A DNA stretch of 7,087 nucleotides from an uncultured Anaerobutyricum sp. (GCA_934317185.1 CAKREJ010000085.1:1-7087), one strand, 5' to 3'; positions 1-6,382 are shown, numbered from the stretch's first letter. The notes: generated by a model from the letters alone, not told the origin. Numbers and translations are program-made.

Positions 1-855
1 GTAGCTTCTGAAGTAGATTTCGTATTCAGTGCTGTAGATATGAGCAAAGAAGAGATTCGTGCGATTGAAGATGCATACGCAAAGACAGAAACACCTGTAG
101 TTTCTAACAACAGCGCACACAGATGGACACCAGATGTACCGATGGTAGTACCTGAAATTAACCCAGAGCATTTTGAAGTAATCGAAGCACAGAAAAAACG
201 TCTTGGAACAAAGAAAGGATTTGTAGCAGTAAAACCAAACTGTTCTATCCAGAGTTATGCTCCTGCACTTTTTGCCTTAAAAGAGTTTGGTCCTAAAGAA
301 GTTGTTGCAACAACATATCAGGCAATTTCCGGAGCAGGAAAGACATTTAAAGACTGGCCGGAAATGGTTGAAAACATCATTCCTTTTATCGGTGGAGAAG
401 AAGAAAAATCCGAGCAGGAGCCATTAAGATTATTTGGTAAAGTTGTAGATGGTAAGATTGAAAAGGCAGCCGCTCCATTAATTACAACACAGTGCATTCG
501 TGTGCCTGTACTTGATGGACATACTGCTGCTGTATTCGTGAACTTTGAAAAGAAACCAACAAAAGAAGAAATCATTGATCGTTGGGAAAACTTTAAGGGA
601 CTTCCACAGGAGTTAGATCTTCCGAGTGCACCAAAACAGTTCATTCGTTACATGGAAGAAGATAATCGCCCACAGGTTAAATTAGACATTGATTTTGAAA
701 ATGGAATGGGAATTTCTATGGGACGTTTAAGAGAAGACACAATGTTTGATTATAAGTTTGTAGGATTATCTCATAATACAGTACGTGGCGCAGCCGGCGG
801 AGCTGTACTTTGTGCAGAATTATTAACAGCACAGGGATATATCACAGCAAAATAA
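1..855 (+). CDS. asd: Aspartate-semialdehyde dehydrogenase, archaeal/fungal-type (5' end outside window)
   Basis: The enzyme reduces L-aspartyl-4-phosphate to L-aspartate 4-semialdehyde with NADPH, the branch point to lysine/diaminopimelate, threonine and methionine. The frame is open from base 1, so the first ATG at 40 is internal; about 284 C-terminal residues are present out of a usual ~350-360. The catalytic cysteine sits in the motif VKPNCSIQ (Cys codon 241-243). The acid/base histidine is in RVPVLDGH (His codon 520-522). The SNNSAHRW stretch and the C-terminal NTVRGAAGGA stretch are typical of the archaeal/fungal-like (USG-1) branch rather than the E. coli-type enzyme. The protein ends normally at TAA 853-855. 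It is followed by a 157-bp gap holding a terminator-like structure. Family assignment is from recognised motifs; the upstream neighbours are not visible. Confidence 0.95.
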   Translation, partial: VASEVDFVFSAVDMSKEEIRAIEDAYAKTETPVVSNNSAHRWTPDVPMVVPEINPEHFEVIEAQKKRLGTKKGFVAVKPNCSIQSYAPALFALKEFGPKEVVATTYQAISGAGKTFKDWPEMVENIIPFIGGEEEKSEQEPLRLFGKVVDGKIEKAAAPLITTQCIRVPVLDGHTAAVFVNFEKKPTKEEIIDRWENFKGLPQELDLPSAPKQFIRYMEEDNRPQVKLDIDFENGMGISMGRLREDTMFDYKFVGLSHNTVRGAAGGAVLCAELLTAQGYITAK

Positions 856-888
856 ATTCTGATTTGTAGATTAGATATAGACGAAAAT

Positions 889-1000
889 GAAAAATGGTAT
901 ATCCCATCTGCTTTGTAGTCGCTTTGTTTAAGATGCTTGCCAGCATTTTAAATATGCTCCAGAGCTGTATTTAGGATATATCATTTTTTCTTTTTTTCTT
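889..1000 (+). terminator. Long-stem structured element with T-rich tail (terminator or mscS leader)
   Basis: Bases 890-904 pair with 974-988 over 15 bp with a single G.U (897/981), plus a possible closing G.U at 889/989. The enclosed 69 nt hold a second strong hairpin: 927-937 pairs with 942-952 (11 bp, one G.U, tetraloop TGCC). A smaller hairpin around GCT-CCAG-AGC (956-965) is also possible. The right arm ends in six Ts, then C, seven Ts, C and TT up to base 1000. The mscS ribosome binding site starts at 1001. The plain reading is a rho-independent terminator for asd with an unusually large structured loop. It could equally be a transcribed leader or attenuator of the mscS operon, or a dispersed palindromic repeat. 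The pairing is seen directly; the role is inferred. Confidence 0.55.
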
Positions 1001-1012
1001 AGGAGGTTTTTT

Positions 1013-1879
1013 ATGTTGTTAGAAGCCACTTCATTAAAGTCGGTTGCCCATTCGTTTATCTATGAATATCTTGGTAAAACAGGCGTAAAACTGGCAGATT
1101 TTTGTGGGGACGTTATTGGAGCACTGCTGATTTTATTTATCGGTTTTAAAATTGTATCCTATGTAGCAAAAATGGCACATAAGATTTTTGAGCGTTCAAT
1201 CATGGATACAACGCTACAGACATTCCTGCTTTCTTTTATTAAGATTGGCGGTAAAGTGCTTGTTATTTTTATGGCGGTAACTAAGATTGGTGTGGCAGCA
1301 TCATCTATTGTAGCATTGCTTGGTTCTGCCGGTCTTGCACTTGGTCTTTCTTTACAGGGATCCCTGTCGAATATTGCCGGTGGCGTTATTTTGCTATTAT
1401 TAAAACCGTTTCAGGTTGGAGATTATATTATCGAGGGAAACTCCGGAAAAGAAGGAACAGTGCAGGCAATTGGAATTATGTATACGAAGCTTTTGAGCGT
1501 AGATAATAAAGCGATTATGATACCAAATGGTAATTTGTCCAATGCGAATATCACTAACGTGACTTATCAGGAAAAGCGACGTGTTGATCTGAATGTCGGC
1601 ATTGAATATAACGAAGATATTAAAAAGGTCAAAACAGTGTTAAATGCAGTGATTGAAAAAGAGCCGGCAAGAATTGTTGAGGAACCGGTTAAAATTTATG
1701 TAAATGAGTTTCAGGCAAGCTGTATTGATATGGGAATCCGTTACTGGGTAAAGACCGAAGATTATTGGGAATCACGCTGGAGAGTGTTAGAAGAGATTAA
1801 AGAGGAATTTGACAATCATAATATTACTATTCCGTTTAATCAGCTTGATGTAAATTTGATTCCTCAGGAAAAAGAATAA
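1013..1879 (+). CDS. mscS: Small-conductance mechanosensitive channel, MscS family
   Basis: A 288-residue membrane channel that would open under membrane tension and release solutes during hypo-osmotic shock. Its length is close to the 286 aa of E. coli MscS. Hydrophobic segments lie at about 31-52, 70-92 and 96-131. The third carries the pore signature GSAGLALGLSLQGSLSN (104-120). By alignment with E. coli MscS, Leu108 and Leu112 match the hydrophobic gate leucines and Gly116 the hinge glycine. KPFQVGDYI (131-139) marks the start of the cytoplasmic beta domain. MIPNGNLSNANITN (169-182) is the conserved loop that follows, and residues ~190-285 form the alpha/beta vestibule. Start at 1013 is set by AGGAGG at 1001-1006. 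Translation ends 15 bp before the MATE gene, so the two are very likely co-transcribed. Substrate preference and which MscS paralogue this is cannot be read from the sequence. Confidence 0.93.
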   Translation: MLLEATSLKSVAHSFIYEYLGKTGVKLADFCGDVIGALLILFIGFKIVSYVAKMAHKIFERSIMDTTLQTFLLSFIKIGGKVLVIFMAVTKIGVAASSIVALLGSAGLALGLSLQGSLSNIAGGVILLLLKPFQVGDYIIEGNSGKEGTVQAIGIMYTKLLSVDNKAIMIPNGNLSNANITNVTYQEKRRVDLNVGIEYNEDIKKVKTVLNAVIEKEPARIVEEPVKIYVNEFQASCIDMGIRYWVKTEDYWESRWRVLEEIKEEFDNHNITIPFNQLDVNLIPQEKE

Positions 1880-1894
1880 GGGAGAAAGTTTACA

Positions 1895-3229
1895 ATGGAG
1901 AAGAATTTAACAACGGGCAGTATTTTGAAGAGTATTTTATACTTTTCATTACCGTATCTATTATCTTATTTTTTACAGACGCTTTATGGAATGGCCGATT
2001 TATTTATTATCGGACAGTTCGAAGATATTTCCAATATAACGGCGGTATCTATCGGCAGTCAGGTAATGCATATGCTTACAGTAATGATTGTTGGTCTTGC
2101 TATGGGAGCAACAGTTAATATAGGGCAGGCAATTGGGGCAGGAAATAAGAAACAGGCAGCCCGGAGTATTGGGAATACGGTTATCCTTTTTATGATGCTG
2201 GCAATTGTAGGTTCGGCGGGACTTTTGTTTTTTATCAGACCGATTGTTGAAGTAATGTCAACACCGCAGGAGGCAGTTCCTGAAACAGTTATTTATCTTA
2301 CAATTTGTTTTCTGGGAATTCCTTTTATTACAGCTTATAATATCATCAGCTCTATTTTTAGAGGGATGGGAGATTCTAAAAGTCCGATGTATTTTGTGGC
2401 AGCAGCCTGTATTGTAAATATTATTCTGGATTATATATTTATTGGAGGATTACATATGGGAGCGGCGGGGGCAGCGTTAGGAACAACTTGCTCACAGACA
2501 ATCAGTGTAATCATTGCTTTTGTAGTTATCATGAAAAAAAAGACAGGAATCTCTCTTTCAAAAAATGATTTTAAAATAGACAGGAAAACGATGAGCAGGT
2601 TATTAAAAATCGGTGTTCCTGTGGCATTGCAGGACGGTTTTATCCAGATTGCTTTTATAATTATTACTGTCATTGCAAACAGAAGGGGACTGGATACGGC
2701 GGCAGCGGTGGGAATCGTAGAAAAAATCATTAGTTTTCTTTTTCTGGTACCATCGTCCATGCTTTCTACAGTATCTGCACTTGGAGCACAAAATATCGGT
2801 GCAGGTAAGCCGGAAAGAGCACAGAGAATACTTCGTTATGCAGTTATGATTACCGTAGCTTTTGGTATTATTATATCTGTTATCATACAGCTAATTGCCG
2901 GGCCGGTTGTCGGTTTGTTTACCGAAAATACAAGAGTAATATTACTTGGTTCCCAATATATTCGTGGGTATATATTTGATTGCATTTTTGCAGGAGTTCA
3001 TTTTAGCTTTAGTGGTTATTTTTGTGCCTGCGGACATTCGGAACTTTCCTTTATTCATAACATTATAGCAATTATTTTGGTAAGAATACCGGGAGTGTAT
3101 ATTACATCCAAAGCTTTTTCCAGTCTTTTTCCGATGGGGTTAGCTACAGTGGGAGGTTCGATTCTTTCAGTAATTATCTGTATTGCTGCCTATATATGGA
3201 TTAAGAAAAAACAATCATGTATGAATTGA
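1895..3229 (+). CDS. MATE family efflux transporter
   Basis: A 444-residue inner-membrane protein of the multidrug and toxic compound extrusion family, expected to export organic cations or drugs in exchange for Na+ or H+. Twelve hydrophobic segments can be traced, roughly at 12-38, 50-75, 93-115, 130-155, 163-183, 190-213, 237-262, 275-298, 313-343, 350-372, 385-405 and 412-436. The two-fold repeat is visible. ATVNIGQAIGAGNKKQA (72-88) in the first half matches LGAQNIGAGKPERAQR (296-311) in the second. The N-terminal LYGMADLFIIGQF (30-42) and FRGMGDSKSP (155-164) are also typical of the family. Start at 1895 has GGGAG at 1880-1884. The length is normal for NorM/DinF-like members. The gene sits 15 bp after mscS and 64 bp before the methyltransferase gene, all on the same strand. 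The substrate is unknown; the short basic tail (KKKQSCMN) shows nothing special. Confidence 0.94.
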   Translation: MEKNLTTGSILKSILYFSLPYLLSYFLQTLYGMADLFIIGQFEDISNITAVSIGSQVMHMLTVMIVGLAMGATVNIGQAIGAGNKKQAARSIGNTVILFMMLAIVGSAGLLFFIRPIVEVMSTPQEAVPETVIYLTICFLGIPFITAYNIISSIFRGMGDSKSPMYFVAAACIVNIILDYIFIGGLHMGAAGAALGTTCSQTISVIIAFVVIMKKKTGISLSKNDFKIDRKTMSRLLKIGVPVALQDGFIQIAFIIITVIANRRGLDTAAAVGIVEKIISFLFLVPSSMLSTVSALGAQNIGAGKPERAQRILRYAVMITVAFGIIISVIIQLIAGPVVGLFTENTRVILLGSQYIRGYIFDCIFAGVHFSFSGYFCACGHSELSFIHNIIAIILVRIPGVYITSKAFSSLFPMGLATVGGSILSVIICIAAYIWIKKKQSCMN

Positions 3230-3234
3230 TTTTG

Positions 3235-3264
3235 TTGTTTCTAGTTATGAATCCGTGTTATCAT
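3235..3264 (+). promoter_or_regulatory. Weak sigma-A-like promoter candidate before rsmH paralogue
   Basis: TTGTTT (3235-3240) and TATCAT (3259-3264) are 18 bp apart in the 64-bp gap between the MATE and methyltransferase genes. The -10 matches 5 of 6 consensus bases, but the -35 matches only 3 of 6. It could give the methyltransferase some independent expression. It may also be chance in AT-rich DNA, since read-through from the MATE gene is sufficient. Confidence 0.22.
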
Positions 3265-3281
3265 GATATAAAAAAATATAC

Positions 3282-3287
3282 AGGGGG
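3282..3287 (+). promoter_or_regulatory. Ribosome binding site fixing the rsmH-paralogue start
   Basis: AGGGGG lies 6 nt before ATG 3294. It supports translation from 3294 and therefore the reality of the ~50-residue basic N-terminal extension, rather than a start nearer to the methyltransferase core. Confidence 0.7.
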
Positions 3288-3293
3288 TCTCCT

Positions 3294-4352
3294 ATGGAAG
3301 AAAATAAAGAATTACAAAAAACGCATAAAAGACGAGTTCGCTACAAAGGAACGCATCCAAGAAAGTTTGAAGAGAAATATAAAGAACTTCAACCGGAAAA
3401 GTATAAAGATACGATTGAAAAAGTAATCCGTAAAGGAAGTACCCCTGCCGGAATGCATATATCGATCTGTGTACAGGAAATTCTGGATTTTTTACAGATT
3501 CAGCCGGGACAAAAGGGCCTGGACTGTACGCTTGGATATGGAGGACATACGAGAAAGATGCTGGAATGTCTTCAGGGCGAAGGACATATTTACGGGTTAG
3601 ATGTAGATTCGATTGAAATCGTAAAAACAACGGATCGTTTAAGGAAAGCAGGATATGGGGAAGACATTTTAACGATTATTCAGCAGAATTTCCGCAATAT
3701 TGATCTTGTAGCAGAAGAACACGGTCCATTTGATTTTGTATTGGCAGATCTTGGAGTATCCTCCATGCAGATTGACAATCCGGAACGAGGCTTTTCTTAT
3801 AAAGTAGAAGGACCTCTGGATCTTCGCTTAAATCCATGCAAGGGAATCTCTGCGGCAGAACGTCTTAAGGAATTAAGCAGAGATGAAATAGAAGGTATGC
3901 TCTATGAGAATGCAGATGAGCCTTATGCAGAACAGATTGCAAGAGAGATTATCAAAACATTACGGCATGGAGAAAAAATAGATACGACAGGACAGTTAAA
4001 GAGCGTTATCGAAAGTGCACTTGCATTCCTTCCGGATAACAAAGAAAAAAAGGATATTATCAAGAAAACTTGCCAGAGAACCTTTCAGGCACTCCGCATC
4101 GATGTAAACAGTGAGTTTGAAGTGCTGGAAGAATTCTTAGAAAAGCTACCGCATATCCTTGCACCTGGAGGGCGTGTGGCGATTCTTACTTTCCATTCCG
4201 GGGAAGACAGATTAGTAAAGAAAATATGGAAAAGACAGCAGAAGGAAGGATTGTGGAGTGATGTGGCAAAGAATGTCATCCGGCCTTCGAAAGAAGAATG
4301 TCATCGAAACGGCAGAGCAAGATCTACCAAAATGAGATGGGCGATAAAGTAA
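3294..4352 (+). CDS. rsmH: RsmH/MraW-family 16S rRNA (cytosine-N4) methyltransferase, stand-alone paralogue
   Basis: A 352-residue SAM-dependent enzyme of the family that methylates N4 of C1402 in the 16S rRNA decoding site. Core motifs are in family order. They are GYGGHT (81-86, equivalent to GGGGHS of the SAM site), GLDVD (101-105), ADLGVSSMQID (151-161), RGFSYKVEGPLDLRLNP (165-181), RTFQALRIDVNSE (262-274), LTFHSGEDRLVK (298-309) and a C-terminal NGRARSTKMR (339-348). It differs from textbook RsmH in having a basic N-terminal extension (residues 1-50, with HKRRVRYKGTHPRK). Other changes are PLDLRLNP for PLDMRMDP and FHSGEDR for FHSLEDR. The usual mraZ/ftsL/pbp neighbours are absent. Lachnospiraceae and related Firmicutes are known to carry a second copy annotated rsmH2, and this fits that group. 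Whether it shares the C1402 target is inference. It is probably co-transcribed with the upstream transporter genes. Confidence 0.9.
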   Translation: MEENKELQKTHKRRVRYKGTHPRKFEEKYKELQPEKYKDTIEKVIRKGSTPAGMHISICVQEILDFLQIQPGQKGLDCTLGYGGHTRKMLECLQGEGHIYGLDVDSIEIVKTTDRLRKAGYGEDILTIIQQNFRNIDLVAEEHGPFDFVLADLGVSSMQIDNPERGFSYKVEGPLDLRLNPCKGISAAERLKELSRDEIEGMLYENADEPYAEQIAREIIKTLRHGEKIDTTGQLKSVIESALAFLPDNKEKKDIIKKTCQRTFQALRIDVNSEFEVLEEFLEKLPHILAPGGRVAILTFHSGEDRLVKKIWKRQQKEGLWSDVAKNVIRPSKEECHRNGRARSTKMRWAIK

Positions 4353-4408
4353 TTTTGATGAAAGAAATAGTGAAAATGTTGTCTGAAAAATCTGGCGAAT
4401 AGTCTCTG

Positions 4409-4420
4409 TTTATTAATAAA
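4409..4420 (+). repeat. 12-bp perfect AT palindrome upstream of amt promoter
   Basis: TTTATTAATAAA reads the same on both strands. It lies 34 bp upstream of the -35 element of the amt promoter. It could be a protein-binding dyad or part of an AT-rich upstream element, but perfect AT palindromes of this size also arise by chance. A nearby weak hairpin (AAAAAG at 4428-4433 with CTTTTT at 4437-4442) has one G-C pair and is not convincing as a terminator for the upstream gene. Confidence 0.25.
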
Positions 4421-4454
4421 ATTAACTAAAAAGAAGCTTTTTGATTATTTTCTC

Positions 4455-4483
4455 TTGAAAAGAGCTGAAATCTGTGATACTAT
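4455..4483 (+). promoter_or_regulatory. Sigma-A promoter of the amt-glnK operon (or of its short leader RNA)
   Basis: The -35 TTGAAA (4455-4460) and -10 TACTAT (4478-4483) are separated by exactly 17 bp. The -10 is preceded by TGA (4475-4477), an extended -10 TGn motif. Transcription would start near 4490, about 120 nt before the amt start codon. This is the best promoter match in the window. A strong terminator hairpin begins only about 9 nt after the expected start site, so full-length amt mRNA must pass it. Confidence 0.75.
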
Positions 4484-4495
4484 TCGAAACATGAC

Positions 4496-4544
4496 AAGGG
4501 TGTCTGAAGTATATTAATTATACTTTAGGCACCTTTTTTGTTTT
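4496..4544 (+). terminator. Intrinsic terminator / candidate attenuator in the amt leader
   Basis: Bases 4499-4513 pair with 4519-4533 over 15 bp with two G.U pairs (4503/4529 and 4506/4526) around a 5-nt TTAAT loop. Six Ts (4534-4539), a G and four more Ts follow. AAG at 4496-4498 can extend the stem into the T tract. As a structure it is a textbook rho-independent terminator. It could end transcripts reading through from the rsmH paralogue. Because the promoter at 4455-4483 starts transcription just upstream of it, it should also cut most amt transcripts to ~50 nt unless read-through is regulated. Confidence 0.85.
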
Positions 4545-4608
4545 CCGGAATAGTTTTTAAATCAATGATGAATCATCAGAAAAAAGAGAAGAAAGGACAT
4601 AAATAATT

Positions 4609-5850
4609 ATGAATACAGGAGATACAGCTTTTATGATGATATGTGCGGCACTCGTCTTTTTTATGACACCGGGGCTTGCATTCTTTTATGGTGGTTTAGT
4701 TCGAAGGAAAAATGTTTGTAATACAATTATGGCATGCGTTGCTATTATGGGACTTTCCGTTGTGATGTGGACACTTTTTGGTTATTCTTTAGCTTTTGGA
4801 GGAAATCATGCAGGAATTATCGGTGATTTTCGCTGGTTTGGTTTAAATCATGTTGGAATGGAAGCAGGACCTTATGCAGACAGCATTCCTCATCTTGTAT
4901 TTTGTGCATTTCAGATGATGTTTGCTATGATTACTCCGGCCTTGATCACTGGTTCTTTAGTTGGCCGTATGAAGTTTAAAGCATTATTTCTTTTTGTAGC
5001 AATCTGGTCTGTCATCGTTTATTATCCTATGGCACATATGGTATGGGGCGAGGGAGGATTTCTTGCAGCAATCGGTTCTGTTGACTTTGCAGGCGGCGAT
5101 GTTGTTCATATCAGTTCAGGAGTAAGTGCACTGGTACTTGCCATTATTCTTGGAAGAAGACGAGGTTATGAGCATACGACTTATCGTATCCATAATATCC
5201 CTTCTGTTGTTCTTGGAGCAACGCTCCTCTGGTTTGGATGGTTTGGATTTAATGCAGGTAGTGCATTAAAAGCTGACGGACTGGCTGCACATGCATTTAT
5301 GACTTCAGCTATTTCTGCAGCAGCAGCTCTCCTGTCATGGATGTTTATTGATGTAATAAAAAACAAAAAAACTACATTAGTTGGTGCTTCTACCGGTTTA
5401 GTTGTCGGACTTGTCGCAATTACACCTGGAGCAGGATTTGTTCCAATATGGGCATCCTTTATTATCGGTGCGTTAGTAAGTCCAATCTGTTATTTCGGAG
5501 TGGGATTTATTAAGAAAAAATTAAAAATAGATGATGCATTAGATGCCTTTGGATGTCACGGTGTTGGTGGAATCTGGGGTGGTATTGCAACGGGTATTTT
5601 CACAAAGTCTTCGATTAATCCTGTCGCAAAATGGGATGGTCTTATTTTTGGAGATTATCGCTTATTTGCTGCACAGATTATTGGAATTATCATTACGATT
5701 GCAGTTGCAGTTGTCGGTACATTAATTTGTGTCGCAATCGTCAAAATATTTACTCCATTACGTGTGAGTGTTCGTGAAGAACAGGTTGGTCTTGATATTT
5801 CTGAACATGGAGAGAGTGCTTATCCATCTTTTAACGGTCTTGACCAGTAG
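4609..5850 (+). CDS. amt: Ammonium transporter (Amt/MEP/Rh family)
   Basis: A 413-residue channel-like ammonium transporter, expected to be a trimer in the cytoplasmic membrane. It carries the conserved pore residues, aligned to E. coli AmtB. The Phe gate is F101/F105 (FQMMFAMIT) and the recruitment tryptophan is W146 (HMVWG). Structural Asp159 is in VDFAGGDVVHISS, and the twin histidines are H167 and H317 (FGCHGVGG). Phe214/Ser218 lie in WFGFNAGSA. Eleven hydrophobic helices fit the sequence, with residue 5 already near helix 1, so no separate signal peptide is seen. The cytosolic tail (about 384-413) ends with GLDISEHGESAY, the part that contacts PII proteins. The ribosome binding site AAGGA (4593-4597) is 11 nt from the ATG. 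The gene ends in tandem stops (TAGTAG, 5848-5853), 39 bp before the PII gene. Expression probably depends on the leader promoter and hairpin. Confidence 0.97.
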   Translation: MNTGDTAFMMICAALVFFMTPGLAFFYGGLVRRKNVCNTIMACVAIMGLSVVMWTLFGYSLAFGGNHAGIIGDFRWFGLNHVGMEAGPYADSIPHLVFCAFQMMFAMITPALITGSLVGRMKFKALFLFVAIWSVIVYYPMAHMVWGEGGFLAAIGSVDFAGGDVVHISSGVSALVLAIILGRRRGYEHTTYRIHNIPSVVLGATLLWFGWFGFNAGSALKADGLAAHAFMTSAISAAAALLSWMFIDVIKNKKTTLVGASTGLVVGLVAITPGAGFVPIWASFIIGALVSPICYFGVGFIKKKLKIDDALDAFGCHGVGGIWGGIATGIFTKSSINPVAKWDGLIFGDYRLFAAQIIGIIITIAVAVVGTLICVAIVKIFTPLRVSVREEQVGLDISEHGESAYPSFNGLDQ

Positions 5851-5874
5851 TAGTATGCAATTTCAGAAGGAAAC

Positions 5875-5880
5875 AGGAGG
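5875..5880 (+). promoter_or_regulatory. Ribosome binding site setting the PII start
   Basis: AGGAGG ends 9 nt before ATG 5890 and 12 nt before the in-frame ATG 5893. The spacing favours the first of the two adjacent start codons, giving a protein beginning MMIKVEAYV. Confidence 0.7.
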
Positions 5881-5889
5881 AACAAAAAT

Positions 5890-6246
5890 ATGATGATAAA
5901 AGTTGAGGCATATGTCAGAGAAGATAAATTTGAAGATGTAAAAGCTGCCTTAAATGCGATTGGCGTAAATGGTCTTACAGTATCTCAGGTAATGGGATGT
6001 GGTATCCAAAGGGGATATAAAGAAATTGTTCGTGGTATGCAGGTTGATATGCAGATGCAGCCTAAAATCAAGTTTGAAATTGTTGTTTCTTCAGAAGAAT
6101 GGGAAGCAAAAACAATCGAAGCGATTGAAAAAGCCGCCTATACCGGAGAACCTGGCGATGGTAAGATATTTACTTATGAAATCCGTCATGCACAAAAGAT
6201 TCGTACAAAAGAAACAGGATATAATGCGATTCAGGCAACAGAATAA
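5890..6246 (+). CDS. glnK: P-II family nitrogen regulatory protein (Amt-linked, GlnK type)
   Basis: A 118-residue trimeric signal protein that binds ATP/ADP and 2-oxoglutarate. The amt-linked form typically docks on Amt and blocks it when nitrogen is plentiful. The ferredoxin-like fold starts with IKVEAYVRE. The T-loop spans about 38-58, with Gln40 and Lys59 equivalent to the 2-oxoglutarate/Mg-ATP residues Q39 and K58 of E. coli GlnB. The B-loop is TGEPGDGKIF (85-94). Arg105 aligns with R103 of the ATP site, and K103 replaces R101. The T-loop lacks both usual tyrosines: Val47 is at position 46 and Val52 at the uridylylated Tyr51. Position 50 is Met where cyanobacteria phosphorylate Ser49. Modification by GlnD is therefore not expected. 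The gene lies 39 bp after amt, the classic pairing, and is followed by a strong terminator. The name glnB is also used for such genes. Confidence 0.95.
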   Translation: MMIKVEAYVREDKFEDVKAALNAIGVNGLTVSQVMGCGIQRGYKEIVRGMQVDMQMQPKIKFEIVVSSEEWEAKTIEAIEKAAYTGEPGDGKIFTYEIRHAQKIRTKETGYNAIQATE

Positions 6247-6301
6247 TCTTAAATGATCTATAATCATGGAATAGATAAGGGGTTTTTGGATGGAAACTCC
6301 T

Positions 6302-6354
6302 AAAAATATAGCAGGGATTCCAATCTGGTATTTGGAAACCCTGCTATGTTTTTT
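6302..6354. terminator. Bidirectional intrinsic terminator between glnK and the NSS transporter gene
   Basis: Bases 6308-6323 pair with 6332-6347 over 16 positions with one A-A mismatch (6317/6338), around an 8-nt loop. On the plus strand six Ts (6349-6354) follow, ending the amt-glnK operon. On the minus strand the A run at 6302-6306 reads as five Ts just past the stem, so the same hairpin can end the convergent transporter gene, whose stop codon lies about 50 nt away. Confidence 0.9.
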
Positions 6355-6382
6355 ATATTTATTTACAGTAGTCTACATTAGC

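Noticed and set aside
318..644. Minus-strand ORF inside asd (and similar ones at 2431-2760, 3292-3630, 4085-4279, 5181-5366)
   Set aside because: All are antisense shadows of recognised genes, with no start signals or family resemblance.
40..855. Start of asd at ATG 40
   Set aside because: The reading frame is open to base 1 and the upstream residues (DFVFSAVD) fit the family. The catalytic Cys would also lie far too close to the N terminus, so 40 is internal.
3217..3426. 69-codon plus-strand ORF between the MATE and methyltransferase genes
   Set aside because: It overlaps the end of the MATE gene and the start of the methyltransferase gene in another frame, has no ribosome binding site, and encodes low-complexity Lys-rich sequence.
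4473..4495. Possible GlnR/TnrA operator (TGTNA-N7-TNACA) around TGTGA
   Set aside because: The right half is CGAAA instead of TNACA at the required spacing, so the box is not met.
4526..4542. Near match to a sigma-54 promoter (GGCAC, then TTGTT) upstream of amt
   Set aside because: The -24 part fits, but the essential GC at -12 is GT, and the stretch is the right arm and T tract of the terminator hairpin. A good sigma-A promoter lies just upstream.
4490..4544. ANTAR-type antitermination leader or a nitrogen riboswitch before amt
   Set aside because: ANTAR targets need two hairpins with A1/G4 hexaloops; only one hairpin with a 5-nt TTAAT loop is present, and there is no space for an aptamer before it.
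5999..6256. 85-codon ORF overlapping the PII gene
   Set aside because: It is an out-of-frame shadow of a clearly conserved gene, without its own ribosome binding site or family features.
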